NCBI GenBank assembly: GCA_902766515.1 | Contig: CACXEB010000316.1 | Location: 1 to 17,614, forward strand | Origin: an uncultured Eubacteriales bacterium | GTDB lineage: Bacteria > Bacillota_A > Clostridia > Christensenellales > Aristaeellaceae | Direction: 5' to 3' | DNA length: 17,614 nt | In this document: positions 7,818 to 14,544 of the stretch, one piece after another | Numbering within the stretch: position 1 is the stretch's first letter | Layout of the letters: every line of letters starts with the position of its first letter | Made by a program: the position numbers and the translations under genes | Notes under the pieces: model-generated | Databases searched by the model: none | Told to the model about the DNA's origin: nothing | Seen by the model: only the letters and a program-made list of their open reading frames with translations

Positions 7818-8900
7818 TTACTGTCGGACGCCAAAGGCGACATGGTACATGAGGATGCCGGCGGCGACGGACGCGTTCAGCGAATCTACGGCGCCCAGCA
7901 CAGGCAGCTTCACGCGGAAATCGGCGTTTTCCAGCACCAGCCTGGAAATGCCTTCACCCTCTGAACCGATGATCAGGACCAGCGGCTTTTGCAGCTGCAC
8001 CGTGCGGTAGTCCTCTCCGGACATATCCGCCGCGTAGATCCACAGGCCGGCCTGCTTGAGCTTGCGAAGCGTCTGGGTCAGGTTGGTGACACGCGCCACA
8101 TGGACGGTTTCCACGGCGCCTGCGCTGGCTTTGACGGCGGCGGGCGTCAGCCCCACGGATCGGCGCAGCGGGACGATGACGCCATGCGCGCCCGCACAGG
8201 CGGCAGAGCGGATGATGGCGCCCAGGTTGTGGGGATCGGTGATGCCGTCCAGGACGATGATAAAGGGCTGTTCACCGCGTTCGCGCGCCAGGGCCAGGAT
8301 GCTGTCCACATCGGAATACTGATAGGCGGACGCGTATGCCAGGATGCCCTGGTGGTGCGGCGTGATTTCATCCAGACGGGAGCGGTCGACCACCTGTACG
8401 GGGATGCCGCGCTCACGTGCCATTGCGACGATCTCGCGGGCGGATCCGGACAGATCGCCCTTGGCGACCAGCATTTTTTCGATATCACGGTCTGCCTTCA
8501 GGGCTTCCCGGATCGGATTCCTGCCGGAAAGCAGGTTTTCCGGTTCCTTTGTATAGGGCGTATCGAACTCCGGACGCGGGGCGGGCGCGGGCGCTGCGGG
8601 AGCGCGACGGACAGGCGGCGCCGGCGGCGCAGCGGGTTTCCTGCGGTCAACCGGACGGGAAGGCGCCGGCTTGAAACCGCTCTGCGGCCTGCCGGTCGGC
8701 CGTTTCTGATCGCCATAGTTGCGCGGAGCTTCATCCCGCGCATCGAATTTCTTTCGGCTGTCGCCATCCCGGCCGTTTTTCGGCCCGTGGGCGTCCCGGT
8801 CATTCCTGCGCGACCTGCCGGAGTAGGTCCGATCGCTTTCACGGTCATCCGAAAAGCGCCTGTCCGGCTTGTTCTTCTGATACTTTGTATAATAAGGCAT
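7818..8900 (-). CDS. rlmB: 23S rRNA (guanosine-2'-O)-methyltransferase RlmB with long basic N-terminal tail
   Basis: A SpoU/TrmH-family (SPOUT) methyltransferase that methylates the 2'-hydroxyl of a conserved guanosine in the 23S rRNA peptidyl-transferase region. The catalytic part spans residues about 121-360: substrate-binding domain starting LLSGRNPIREAL, motif 1 ITDPHNLGAIIRSA with Asn 225 and Arg 231, motif 2 IIGSEGEGIS (310-319), and motif 3 LNASVAAGILMY (341-352), which forms the trefoil knot. The first 120 residues are unusual. They are Arg/Lys/Asp/Gly-rich then Pro/Ala-rich, with no predicted fold, making the protein about 110 residues longer than the usual 240-250. The start is well supported: AGGAG follows the thyX stop and lies six bases before the ATG. 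It is 11 bases after thyX and clearly in one operon with it. Confidence 0.95.
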   Translation of the reverse strand: MPYYTKYQKNKPDRRFSDDRESDRTYSGRSRRNDRDAHGPKNGRDGDSRKKFDARDEAPRNYGDQKRPTGRPQSGFKPAPSRPVDRRKPAAPPAPPVRRAPAAPAPAPRPEFDTPYTKEPENLLSGRNPIREALKADRDIEKMLVAKGDLSGSAREIVAMARERGIPVQVVDRSRLDEITPHHQGILAYASAYQYSDVDSILALARERGEQPFIIVLDGITDPHNLGAIIRSAACAGAHGVIVPLRRSVGLTPAAVKASAGAVETVHVARVTNLTQTLRKLKQAGLWIYAADMSGEDYRTVQLQKPLVLIIGSEGEGISRLVLENADFRVKLPVLGAVDSLNASVAAGILMYHVAFGVRQ

Positions 8901-8911
8901 TTGATTCTCCT

Positions 8912-9649
8912 TTATGATTGGGTAATGGCTTCGCGGATATCGGCATAGTGTTCACGAACCGCCTGCGCCTGTCCGCAGCTTCTGCTGCCTTCCGGACATG
9001 CGCCGCGGACGCATCCGGGGCCCGCGTTTTCAAAGATCGCCGGGGCGGTGGGCAGCACCAGGCGATAGATTGCTTCCGCCAGCGCGCGGATTTCCCATTG
9101 CGCGCGGTTACAGCAGCGAAGGGAAAAGAAATGCTGCAGTTCCCGCGCGTTCATCGTCATGGTCAGGCGGGTCATGCACGCGTTCGGCAGGACAAACCGG
9201 GCGTCCTCATTGGCGGCGGGATCATGTTCGAAGGACTGCTGCCATTCCCGGTACCAGTCGGCCATCGTATCCATCTGCTGCTGATAGCGTTTGACCGCCT
9301 CTTCACCCAGCGCGGCAATGCGCGGGGGAACCACATAGTCAAATCCCTGTTCCAGGTTGACATAGCGCTGCGACTGGACGCTGAAGGAAGCGATCCTGTG
9401 ACGGGTCAGCTGGGCCAGCAGCGAACGGCTGACACCGGACACATAAAGCGTATAGACCGCGTGCTCCAGCACAGAATGATGGCCGGAGCGGATGACGCCG
9501 CGGAGGAAATCCGACTGATCCGTTTCCGTTTTCGCCAGCAGATCCGGCAGATCCAGGGCGGAATAGCAGGTCCGCGCGGCCAGCGCGCACACGCGCACCG
9601 GATCCGGCGTATGGGCAATCAGCGACACATGGGGCGTAGCATCATTCAT
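8912..9649 (-). CDS. thyX: FAD-dependent thymidylate synthase ThyX
   Basis: A 245-residue flavin-dependent thymidylate synthase making dTMP from dUMP with methylenetetrahydrofolate and a reduced pyridine nucleotide. The ThyX signature is RHRIASFSVQSQRY (83-96), a variant of RHRxxSxNxxSxRY with Ser in the Asn position. Other typical parts are EHAVYTLYVSGVSRS before it and NARELQHFFSLRCCNRAQWEIR (167-188). The C-terminus carries GPGCVRGACPEGSRSCG with three Cys (213, 218, 225), as often seen in clostridial ThyX. I place the start at 9649: GGAGG lies six bases upstream, and the ATG overlaps the end of mrnC by 8 bases. A longer frame starting at 9667 would place the ribosome binding site inside the gene. 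No thyA is seen in the window; the nearby tdk supplies dTMP by salvage. Confidence 0.96.
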   Translation of the reverse strand: MNDATPHVSLIAHTPDPVRVCALAARTCYSALDLPDLLAKTETDQSDFLRGVIRSGHHSVLEHAVYTLYVSGVSRSLLAQLTRHRIASFSVQSQRYVNLEQGFDYVVPPRIAALGEEAVKRYQQQMDTMADWYREWQQSFEHDPAANEDARFVLPNACMTRLTMTMNARELQHFFSLRCCNRAQWEIRALAEAIYRLVLPTAPAIFENAGPGCVRGACPEGSRSCGQAQAVREHYADIREAITQS

Positions 9650-10049
9650 TGGGAACCTCCATGGCAATGCGCAGCAGCTTGCGCAGCCGGTCTGTCTGGC
9701 CGCTCAGGTACAGGTAGCCGACCAGCGCTTCCAGCGCCGTGGCCTGGCTGTAGGCGATATAGCCTGCCCGGTGCGGCGCGGCATGATGCGGCTTGGCGTT
9801 GCGGCCCCTGCGGACCAGGTCCTGCTCCGTGCTGCTCAGGTGGGGCATCAGGCGCTCCATCGCGTCGGCCTGGGCCTGTGCGTTGACATAATGAATGGCC
9901 CGCTGGTGCATCTCGTGCACACCTGTGCCCTGCTGGATCAGGCATTCGCGCACATACAGGTCATACACCGAATCGCCCAGGTAGGCCAGCTCCAGCGCGC
10001 CGATCCGCTGCGCCTCCGCCTGGCCGGACTGCGAATCTGTAGAAATCAT
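9642..10049 (-). CDS. mrnC: Mini-ribonuclease III (MrnC)
   Basis: A 135-residue RNase III-like catalytic domain without a double-stranded RNA binding domain, the normal form and length of MrnC. It matures 23S rRNA ends in Firmicutes. Visible motifs are ALELAYLGDSVYDLYVRE (18-35) with the metal-binding Asp 26, EQDLVRRGRNAK (75-86), and YSQATALEALVGYLYLSG (100-117) with the second acidic residue at Glu 107. The start codon overlaps the stop of the AraC-type gene in an ATGA arrangement with no clear ribosome binding site before it, so translation is probably coupled to the gene upstream. The 3' end overlaps thyX by 8 bases. The usual upstream partner, cysS, is replaced by the regulator. Confidence 0.94.
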   Translation of the reverse strand: MISTDSQSGQAEAQRIGALELAYLGDSVYDLYVRECLIQQGTGVHEMHQRAIHYVNAQAQADAMERLMPHLSSTEQDLVRRGRNAKPHHAAPHRAGYIAYSQATALEALVGYLYLSGQTDRLRKLLRIAMEVPNE

Positions 10050-10918
10050 TTCGCGGCAGTTTTGCTGTAGGCGGAAGGACTCATGCCGACAATGTTCTTG
10101 AAGGTCTTGGAGAAGTGGTACGGGTCATTCATACCGACTTCGACGCCCGCCTGGCGTACGGAGTAGCCGTCCTTGAGCAGGGTTTTGGCGCGTTCCATTT
10201 TGCAGTACAGCTGGTAGCTCTGCGGCGGCATCCCCACTTCCGACACGAAGCGTTTCCGGAAGGTTTCCACGGGCATGCGGGACAGAGCGGCCATCTCCGC
10301 GAGCGAGAAGCTGTCCTTGTACTGATTCTTGCGCATCGCGTCAACCACTTTGGCGATCTCATGGCTCAGGACCGCGTCCATCGCGACCGGCTGGCCGGAA
10401 TGGGAAGCCAGCATCGCCCACAGCAGCTGCTGGAGCTGGGCGCTCGGCGCGTCCTGCGCTACAGATACGCGGACGGTAGCCTGCACGATGTGCCGCGCCA
10501 GGTTCAGCTGGGAGGGGAGAGAACCCTGCTTCATGATGCGATGCGGCAAAGCGCCCATCCGCTGCAGGAAAGCGCCTGCCAGCGTACCGCCGACGCTCAT
10601 CCAGAGGATCCTGGCTTCCTGCTCGACTTTGATCGAAACATGCTCCGTCCAGGGCGGCAGCATACAGCAATCGCCGGCGCGGAGATCCAGTTCCGTTTCC
10701 GGCCCGGTCAGCTGCATGGCGCCGTTTTCCACAGCCAGCCAGACCCAGTCCTCAAAGGCCCGCAGCTCATAGGACGAAGCATCCATCATGGCGGTGCCGG
10801 ACGCGGTGATATAGATCCCGCTCGCGCTCGCGAGCGTATCCGGATGATGCTGTCCTTCGGCCAGCACAGCCGGCGCTGGATGCATCTCTGAGGCAACAAA
10901 CAACAGTGAATCACTCAT
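10046..10918 (-). CDS. AraC-family transcriptional regulator (cupin + HTH_18)
   Basis: A 290-residue regulator with the standard two-part AraC plan. The N-terminal half (about 25-125) looks like a cupin sensor domain (LRAGDCCMLPPWTEHVSI, 79-96). The C-terminal 100 residues are a double helix-turn-helix. The first helix pair is around FSLAEMAALSRMPVETFRKRF (204-224) and the second around YSVRQAGVEVGMNDPYHFSKTF (252-273), ending in GMSPSAY. The effector is unknown; proteins of this shape often sense sugars. Ribosome binding site GGGAGGG lies seven bases before the ATG, and two promoter-like sequences lie just upstream. The stop overlaps the mrnC start by 4 bases, making it the first gene of the mrnC-thyX-rlmB-sigH block. 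Its targets may include its own operon, but I saw no clear operator repeat. Confidence 0.93.
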   Translation of the reverse strand: MSDSLLFVASEMHPAPAVLAEGQHHPDTLASASGIYITASGTAMMDASSYELRAFEDWVWLAVENGAMQLTGPETELDLRAGDCCMLPPWTEHVSIKVEQEARILWMSVGGTLAGAFLQRMGALPHRIMKQGSLPSQLNLARHIVQATVRVSVAQDAPSAQLQQLLWAMLASHSGQPVAMDAVLSHEIAKVVDAMRKNQYKDSFSLAEMAALSRMPVETFRKRFVSEVGMPPQSYQLYCKMERAKTLLKDGYSVRQAGVEVGMNDPYHFSKTFKNIVGMSPSAYSKTAAK

Positions 10919-10948
10919 AGCGAAGCCCTCCCATCGTTCTTCGCCTGT

Positions 10949-10977
10949 ATTTTACATGCCAGATTATACAATGTCAA
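10949..10977 (-). promoter_or_regulatory. Proximal sigma-A-type promoter for the araC-mrnC-thyX-rlmB block
   Basis: Read on the minus strand, TTGACA (10972-10977) is followed after 17 bases by TAAAAT (10949-10954). The predicted transcript starts near 10942 and gives a leader of about 24 bases carrying GGGAGGG. The site lies in a short AT-rich island in an otherwise GC-rich window. Confidence 0.7.
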
Positions 10978-10990
10978 TATCTTTTGCCAA
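10963..10990 (-). promoter_or_regulatory. Distal, overlapping sigma-A-type promoter for the same block
   Basis: Also on the minus strand, TTGGCA (10985-10990) and TATAAT (10963-10968) are spaced by 16 bases. The site interleaves with the proximal promoter, so the -35 of one lies within the spacer of the other and the two cannot be occupied at once. The start would be near 10956. Confidence 0.55.
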
Positions 10991-11004
10991 TTTATACAAA
11001 ATTT

Positions 11005-11574
11005 TCATCCCCGGTTTTTGTCCCCGGACAGCATGCCGAGCTCCCAGTGGAGGCGGCACAGGCTGGTATAACTCTCGTTTCCGCCCAGCACGACCTGCTC
11101 ACCGGTCTTGATGACCCTGCCGTTCATCAACCGCGCATTGAAGGTCGCCTTCCGGCCGCACCAGCAGATCGTCTTGACTTCTTCGATCGAGTCGGCCCAG
11201 GCCATCAGCCACTGGCTGCCCTCAAAAAACTGTCCCTTAAAATCCGCGCGCAGCCCGTAAGCGACTACCGGCACGTTGTCATGGTCCACGATATGCACCA
11301 GCTGCTCGACCTGCTTTTTGGTCAGGAACTGCGCCTCGTCGACGATCAGGCAGGCGTAGTCCTTCACGTTGACCTGGTCGAGCTCCTCGATATACATACA
11401 TGGCGCGGAAAGCCCCGAGCGGGAACGGACCACGCGCTCGCCGTCCCTTGTATCCAGCTTCGGCTTCAGGATCAGCGCCTTCTGGCCGCGCTCTTCATAA
11501 TTATACTGCACCATGATGGCATTGGCGGTTTTGCTGGAGCCCATCGCGCCGTAGCGAAAATACAGTTTTGCCAT
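11005..11574 (-). CDS. tdk: Thymidine kinase
   Basis: A 189-residue type II thymidine kinase that phosphorylates thymidine to dTMP for salvage. The P-loop is YGAMGSSKTA near the N-terminus, the Walker B-like motif is LIVDEAQF, and the zinc-binding elements are TICWCGRKATFNAR and YTSLCRLHW. Length is typical. I place the start at 11574 (MAKLYFRYG) because AGGGGGG lies four bases upstream and thymidine kinases normally begin a few residues before the P-loop strand. A start at 11595 adds seven residues, and the ribosome binding site would then lie inside the gene. A hairpin terminator (11598-11624) lies just upstream, and I saw no good promoter between it and the ATG. No terminator separates the gene from the araC promoters downstream. 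Confidence 0.95.
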   Translation of the reverse strand: MAKLYFRYGAMGSSKTANAIMVQYNYEERGQKALILKPKLDTRDGERVVRSRSGLSAPCMYIEELDQVNVKDYACLIVDEAQFLTKKQVEQLVHIVDHDNVPVVAYGLRADFKGQFFEGSQWLMAWADSIEEVKTICWCGRKATFNARLMNGRVIKTGEQVVLGGNESYTSLCRLHWELGMLSGDKNRG

Positions 11575-11597
11575 ACAACCCCCCTGGTTTCTCAATC

Positions 11598-11624
11598 AAA
11601 GAGGCTGCACATGGCAGCCTCTTT
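11598..11624 (-). terminator. Hairpin terminator after the peptidoglycan-binding protein gene
   Basis: An 11-bp perfect stem (AAAGAGGCTGC at 11598-11608 with GCAGCCTCTTT at 11614-11624) has a 5-base loop. On the minus strand it lies 31 bases after the stop at 11655 and ends in CUCUUUGAUUG, so the U-run is short. It may allow partial read-through into tdk, whose start is 24 bases further on. Confidence 0.7.
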
Positions 11625-11654
11625 GTGTATTCAATTAGCTGTTTCAGATGTTGA

Positions 11655-13037
11655 TCAGTTCAGGCCCAGCTTGTTGTAGAGGGCGGCGAAGGTGTTCGCG
11701 CCGCACTTGCCGTCCACCTTCAGGCCGGCTTCGCTCTGGAAGTGCTTGACAGCCGCTTCGGTCTTGGAGCCGAATTTGCCATCCACATCCTTGGCATCCA
11801 TCAGGTAAGCTTTCACCAGCAGCTCCTGCAGGTGTTTGACGGCATAACCGGAGTCGCCGCGCTTCAGCACTTTGTAGACAGCGTGGGTAGACGGATCTAC
11901 GAAGCTGGAAGATCCCTGAGCGCCCTGGGAGAGTTCGACGCCCATCAGCTTGGCCCAGGTACCGGGACCGATGATGCCGTCTTCCTTCAGCGAGTTCAGA
12001 CTCTGGAACTTCTTGACCGCGTTGTACGTGTTTTTGCCAAACACACCGTCAGCGGAGCCCGTGAGGCAGCCGGCAGCGATCAGGTAGTTCTGGGCGCTGC
12101 GCACATAATAGCCATGGCTGCCGATCTTGAGCTTCGGCCGGTCGTACGGCGAGGTGGAAGTGGCTTCTTCCTCGATGATGGTTTCTTCATAGGACTCGTT
12201 CCACAAGGCCGCCTTGGTGTTCGCATCGACTTTGGCGGTTTCCTTGATGCGGTTGGCCTTCTGGAAGCTGATCACGGCCAGTCGGGTCGCGGTATCAAAG
12301 TAACCGATATTGTCAATGGCCGCCAGGTGATGCAACTGCTTCAGGACCTGCTGCACGATATACACGTCATAGCCGCGCATACCGGAACCGACGTTACGGC
12401 GGATCTTCTTGCCGGTGTCGAAGTACTTGCCGGGATTGTTGTAAGCGGTTTCCAGCGCGTTCCAGGTCTTTTCGCCGACAACGCCATCCGCAGACAGGCC
12501 GACCGCGGCCTGGAAGCCCTTCACGGCGTCAACGGTGTAGGAATCAAACGTGGAAGTGACGCGGTTGGAAGCGAGGAAGTACAGCTTGACCAGGTAATCC
12601 TGGATCTTCTTGATCGCTTCGCCCTTGTCGCCGGAACGCAGGGTACGGAAGCCGACGGTGGTGTAAACGCTGCCGCCTTCATCTTCAATATCCATGCTGA
12701 CGTCAAAGTCGCTCTGTTTGACCGAATCGGTCGCGACCAGCGCAGCCCAGGTGTTGCCGCCGATGCGGCCGTCCGCCTTCAGCTTGTTGCGGCGCTGGAA
12801 AGCAATGACGGCCTTCTGCATGCCGGAGCCGAAATTGCCGTCGATCTTCCCGGTATAGTACTCGTAGTACGCCAGCCGAAGCTGCATGTACCGAATATCG
12901 TCCTCGCCATCCGGGAAGGGATCCGACTTATCTTGCATACCGCGTTTCAGGACGTGGTCATAGGTTTCAGCGCTTGCGATGGCAGAGATTGCCATAATCA
13001 GGATCAACAGCAGCGCCATCCAGGTGAATTTCTTCAT
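11655..13037 (-). CDS. Secreted protein of five peptidoglycan-binding repeats
   Basis: A 460-residue exported protein with signal peptide MKKFTWMALLLILIMAISAI and probable cleavage after ASA (residues 21-23). The mature part consists almost wholly of five PG_binding_1 modules at about 28-101, 130-197, 211-279, 302-365 and 388-455. Each repeats a pattern of (L)xxGdxGxxVxxxQxxLxxxxxx followed by DGxFGxxTxxAVxxFQxxxxLxxDGxxGxxTWxxL; copy 3 is the most diverged. An acidic Glu/Thr/Ser linker (284-297) separates copies 3 and 4. There is no amidase, NlpC/P60, lysozyme or L,D-transpeptidase domain, so no catalytic role can be assigned. Wall binding, scaffolding or spore-coat/cortex roles are possible. 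GGAGGT lies eight bases before the ATG. It is transcribed from its own promoter and ends at the hairpin at 11598. Confidence 0.92.
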   Translation of the reverse strand: MKKFTWMALLLILIMAISAIASAETYDHVLKRGMQDKSDPFPDGEDDIRYMQLRLAYYEYYTGKIDGNFGSGMQKAVIAFQRRNKLKADGRIGGNTWAALVATDSVKQSDFDVSMDIEDEGGSVYTTVGFRTLRSGDKGEAIKKIQDYLVKLYFLASNRVTSTFDSYTVDAVKGFQAAVGLSADGVVGEKTWNALETAYNNPGKYFDTGKKIRRNVGSGMRGYDVYIVQQVLKQLHHLAAIDNIGYFDTATRLAVISFQKANRIKETAKVDANTKAALWNESYEETIIEEEATSTSPYDRPKLKIGSHGYYVRSAQNYLIAAGCLTGSADGVFGKNTYNAVKKFQSLNSLKEDGIIGPGTWAKLMGVELSQGAQGSSSFVDPSTHAVYKVLKRGDSGYAVKHLQELLVKAYLMDAKDVDGKFGSKTEAAVKHFQSEAGLKVDGKCGANTFAALYNKLGLN

Positions 13038-13070
13038 AGCGCAATACCTCCAATCAAGGTTTGTGAGGAA

Positions 13071-13079
13071 AGTATAGCA
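13071..13079 (-). promoter_or_regulatory. Extended -10 promoter for the peptidoglycan-binding protein
   Basis: On the minus strand the sequence reads TGCTATACT, a TGn extended -10 with TATACT at 13071-13076. No good -35 is found at 16-18 bases (ACAGAT at 17), which is tolerated with extended -10 elements. The upstream DNA is AT-rich. The leader would be about 27 bases and contains GGAGGT. Confidence 0.5.
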
Positions 13080-13177
13080 TCAATTGTTTTCTAATCTGTT
13101 ACAAGATCATGTTATTATCTTTAATTTCGGACGAAGAATGTAAAACAAAACAGAAAAGAAAACATGACGGGAACGAA

Positions 13178-13210
13178 AGCGTCCGCCGCTTTGATCTGGC
13201 GGCGGACGCT
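13178..13210 (-). terminator. Terminator after the beta-rich secreted protein gene
   Basis: A perfect 12-bp GC-rich stem (AGCGTCCGCCGC at 13178-13189 with GCGGCGGACGCT at 13199-13210) has a 9-base loop. On the minus strand it lies 30 bases after the gene at 13241 and is followed by TTCGTTCC, then further on by a long T-rich stretch (13142-13166). The plus-strand side has no T-run, so it serves the minus-strand gene. Confidence 0.75.
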
Positions 13211-13240
13211 GTGGATGTATCTGCTGTTTCCCATGCGGGA

Positions 13241-14491
13241 TCAGTCAATTTTCGCCAGGTACAGCGTTTCGCCGATATTGCCTTCGGCATCGGCAAGGTT
13301 CACCAGAAGCTCGTTATCCACCAAGAGAGCGGTGGCAAATCCGAAGTCAGGATACAGCGCGCTGATGTCAGCCCGCAGGAACCCGTCACTGCCATAGGTG
13401 TAGGGGACGGTGACCGTGCGGCCATAGGCGACCGCTTCCACCTGGCCGTTGCCGATCGTCGCCGTGATGTCATACTCGGTCATGTCGAGGACGCGGCCGT
13501 TCTGCAGCACATCCTGGTACACCTTGTAGGTGCCGAAGAAGGCCGCGGCCGGATCATCCGCATCCAGCACATTGCTGGCGGCTTCGGGGATCACGGGCAT
13601 GGTCGGATCGAGCACCGGCGGGAAAGCAGGCTGCTCCACACCCGTCGTCTCCTGGGGATCGGGTTCCACAGCCGGTTCCGTCTCCGGCTGTTCGGGTACT
13701 TCGGAGCGCTCAGGTTCTTCAGTCTGGGCGGGTTTCACAACCGGTTCAGGCTCGGCGGTCGGTTCGGCCGCTTCGTTCGGGACGATCTCGCCCTTCTTCA
13801 TATAGATGATGTACTGCGTTTCGCCGTTGCGGTCCTTATCGTTCACGAGCAGGATTTCGGGATCATCCGTCAGTTCGATGGTGGCGGAGAAGCTGGATTC
13901 ACTGACAAACAGCTTGCCTTCATCATACAGGGTCATGAAAACCGTCGGATCAACGTCTGTGCGATAGATGGTGACTTCCGCGAAGTCGATGGTCATACCG
14001 AGCAGGCCGTTGAATTCGTCCGTGAAGGTATTGTTGACAAGCACCATGCTGGGTACATAGCTGCCATAGAAGTCATCTTCCTGCTCAGCCGCTTTGGCGG
14101 AAGGCGTATAGAACGAAGAGGGCTGATGGGAGAACACATATTCATGATAGAAAGCATTGCCGGAAATGGAAGAAAACTTGTCCGTACTCACGGTCAGGGT
14201 GTCATTCGCGTAATCCAGGCTCATCCAGTAAGATGAATCCTTCAGCACGGTGATGTTATCGTTGCTGATGGACCACGTGCAGCCCGTCGTATCCTGGGAT
14301 TCGCCGTTTAAGACCAGCGTGATGCTCTTGTCGCGGTTAAAGCTGAGCTCGGACCCGGCGGACAGGCCCCGGCCATCCATGCTGTTCAGATACCAGACGT
14401 CCTTCACGACCTGGGAAGGGGAGACAGCCAGCGCGCTGACGGAGACCGCGAGCAGCGCGAGGGCCAATACGAGAGAACAAATGCGTTTCAT
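13241..14491 (-). CDS. Secreted protein with beta-rich segments and Pro/Glu-rich linker, unknown function
   Basis: A 416-residue exported protein with no recognised catalytic motif. A signal peptide (residues 1 to about 22, ending SVSALA) is followed by a beta-rich segment at about 31-120 starting VWYLNSMDG and a second at about 139-233 starting DDFYGSYVPSMVLVNN. A linker rich in Pro, Glu and Thr covers about 238-303, and a third beta-rich segment covers about 314-416 starting AAAFFGTYKVYQDVLQNGR. The openings of the segments look related (aromatic pair, then a strand, then D/N-G), hinting at a repeated small beta-barrel, perhaps lipocalin-like; this is inference. AAGGAGG lies six bases before the ATG. 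It sits between two other exported proteins on the same strand, 53 bases after the transglutaminase-core gene, and ends at its own terminator. Confidence 0.85.
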   Translation of the reverse strand: MKRICSLVLALALLAVSVSALAVSPSQVVKDVWYLNSMDGRGLSAGSELSFNRDKSITLVLNGESQDTTGCTWSISNDNITVLKDSSYWMSLDYANDTLTVSTDKFSSISGNAFYHEYVFSHQPSSFYTPSAKAAEQEDDFYGSYVPSMVLVNNTFTDEFNGLLGMTIDFAEVTIYRTDVDPTVFMTLYDEGKLFVSESSFSATIELTDDPEILLVNDKDRNGETQYIIYMKKGEIVPNEAAEPTAEPEPVVKPAQTEEPERSEVPEQPETEPAVEPDPQETTGVEQPAFPPVLDPTMPVIPEAASNVLDADDPAAAFFGTYKVYQDVLQNGRVLDMTEYDITATIGNGQVEAVAYGRTVTVPYTYGSDGFLRADISALYPDFGFATALLVDNELLVNLADAEGNIGETLYLAKID

Positions 14492-14515
14492 GTGGTTTCC
14501 TCCTTAATGATTTGA

Positions 14516-14521
14516 ATTATA
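14516..14521 (-). promoter_or_regulatory. Candidate -10 element before the beta-rich secreted protein gene
   Basis: A perfect TATAAT is present on the minus strand in the 53-base gap between two genes. The -35 position at 17 bases (TCCTGC) does not match consensus. The leader would be about 18 bases with AAGGAGG inside it. It may be an internal promoter, or a chance match in a short AT-rich gap with the gene read from upstream. Confidence 0.3.
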
Positions 14522-14544
14522 CATTTACAACGCTGTACGCAGGA

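Noticed and set aside
8918..9886. 322-codon plus-strand frame across thyX and mrnC
   Set aside because: It is antisense to two clearly identified genes and matches no family.
11742..13094. 450-codon open frame on the plus strand opposite the peptidoglycan-binding gene
   Set aside because: It mirrors the minus-strand gene, has no ribosome binding site and no recognisable domain, while the minus strand has a signal peptide, five known repeats and a good start. Long antisense frames are expected at this GC content.
13109..14236. 375-codon open frame on the plus strand opposite the beta-rich secreted protein
   Set aside because: Composition is typical of an antisense shadow (His/Arg/Gly/Ile-rich), it crosses the terminator at 13178-13210, and it has no upstream ribosome binding site.
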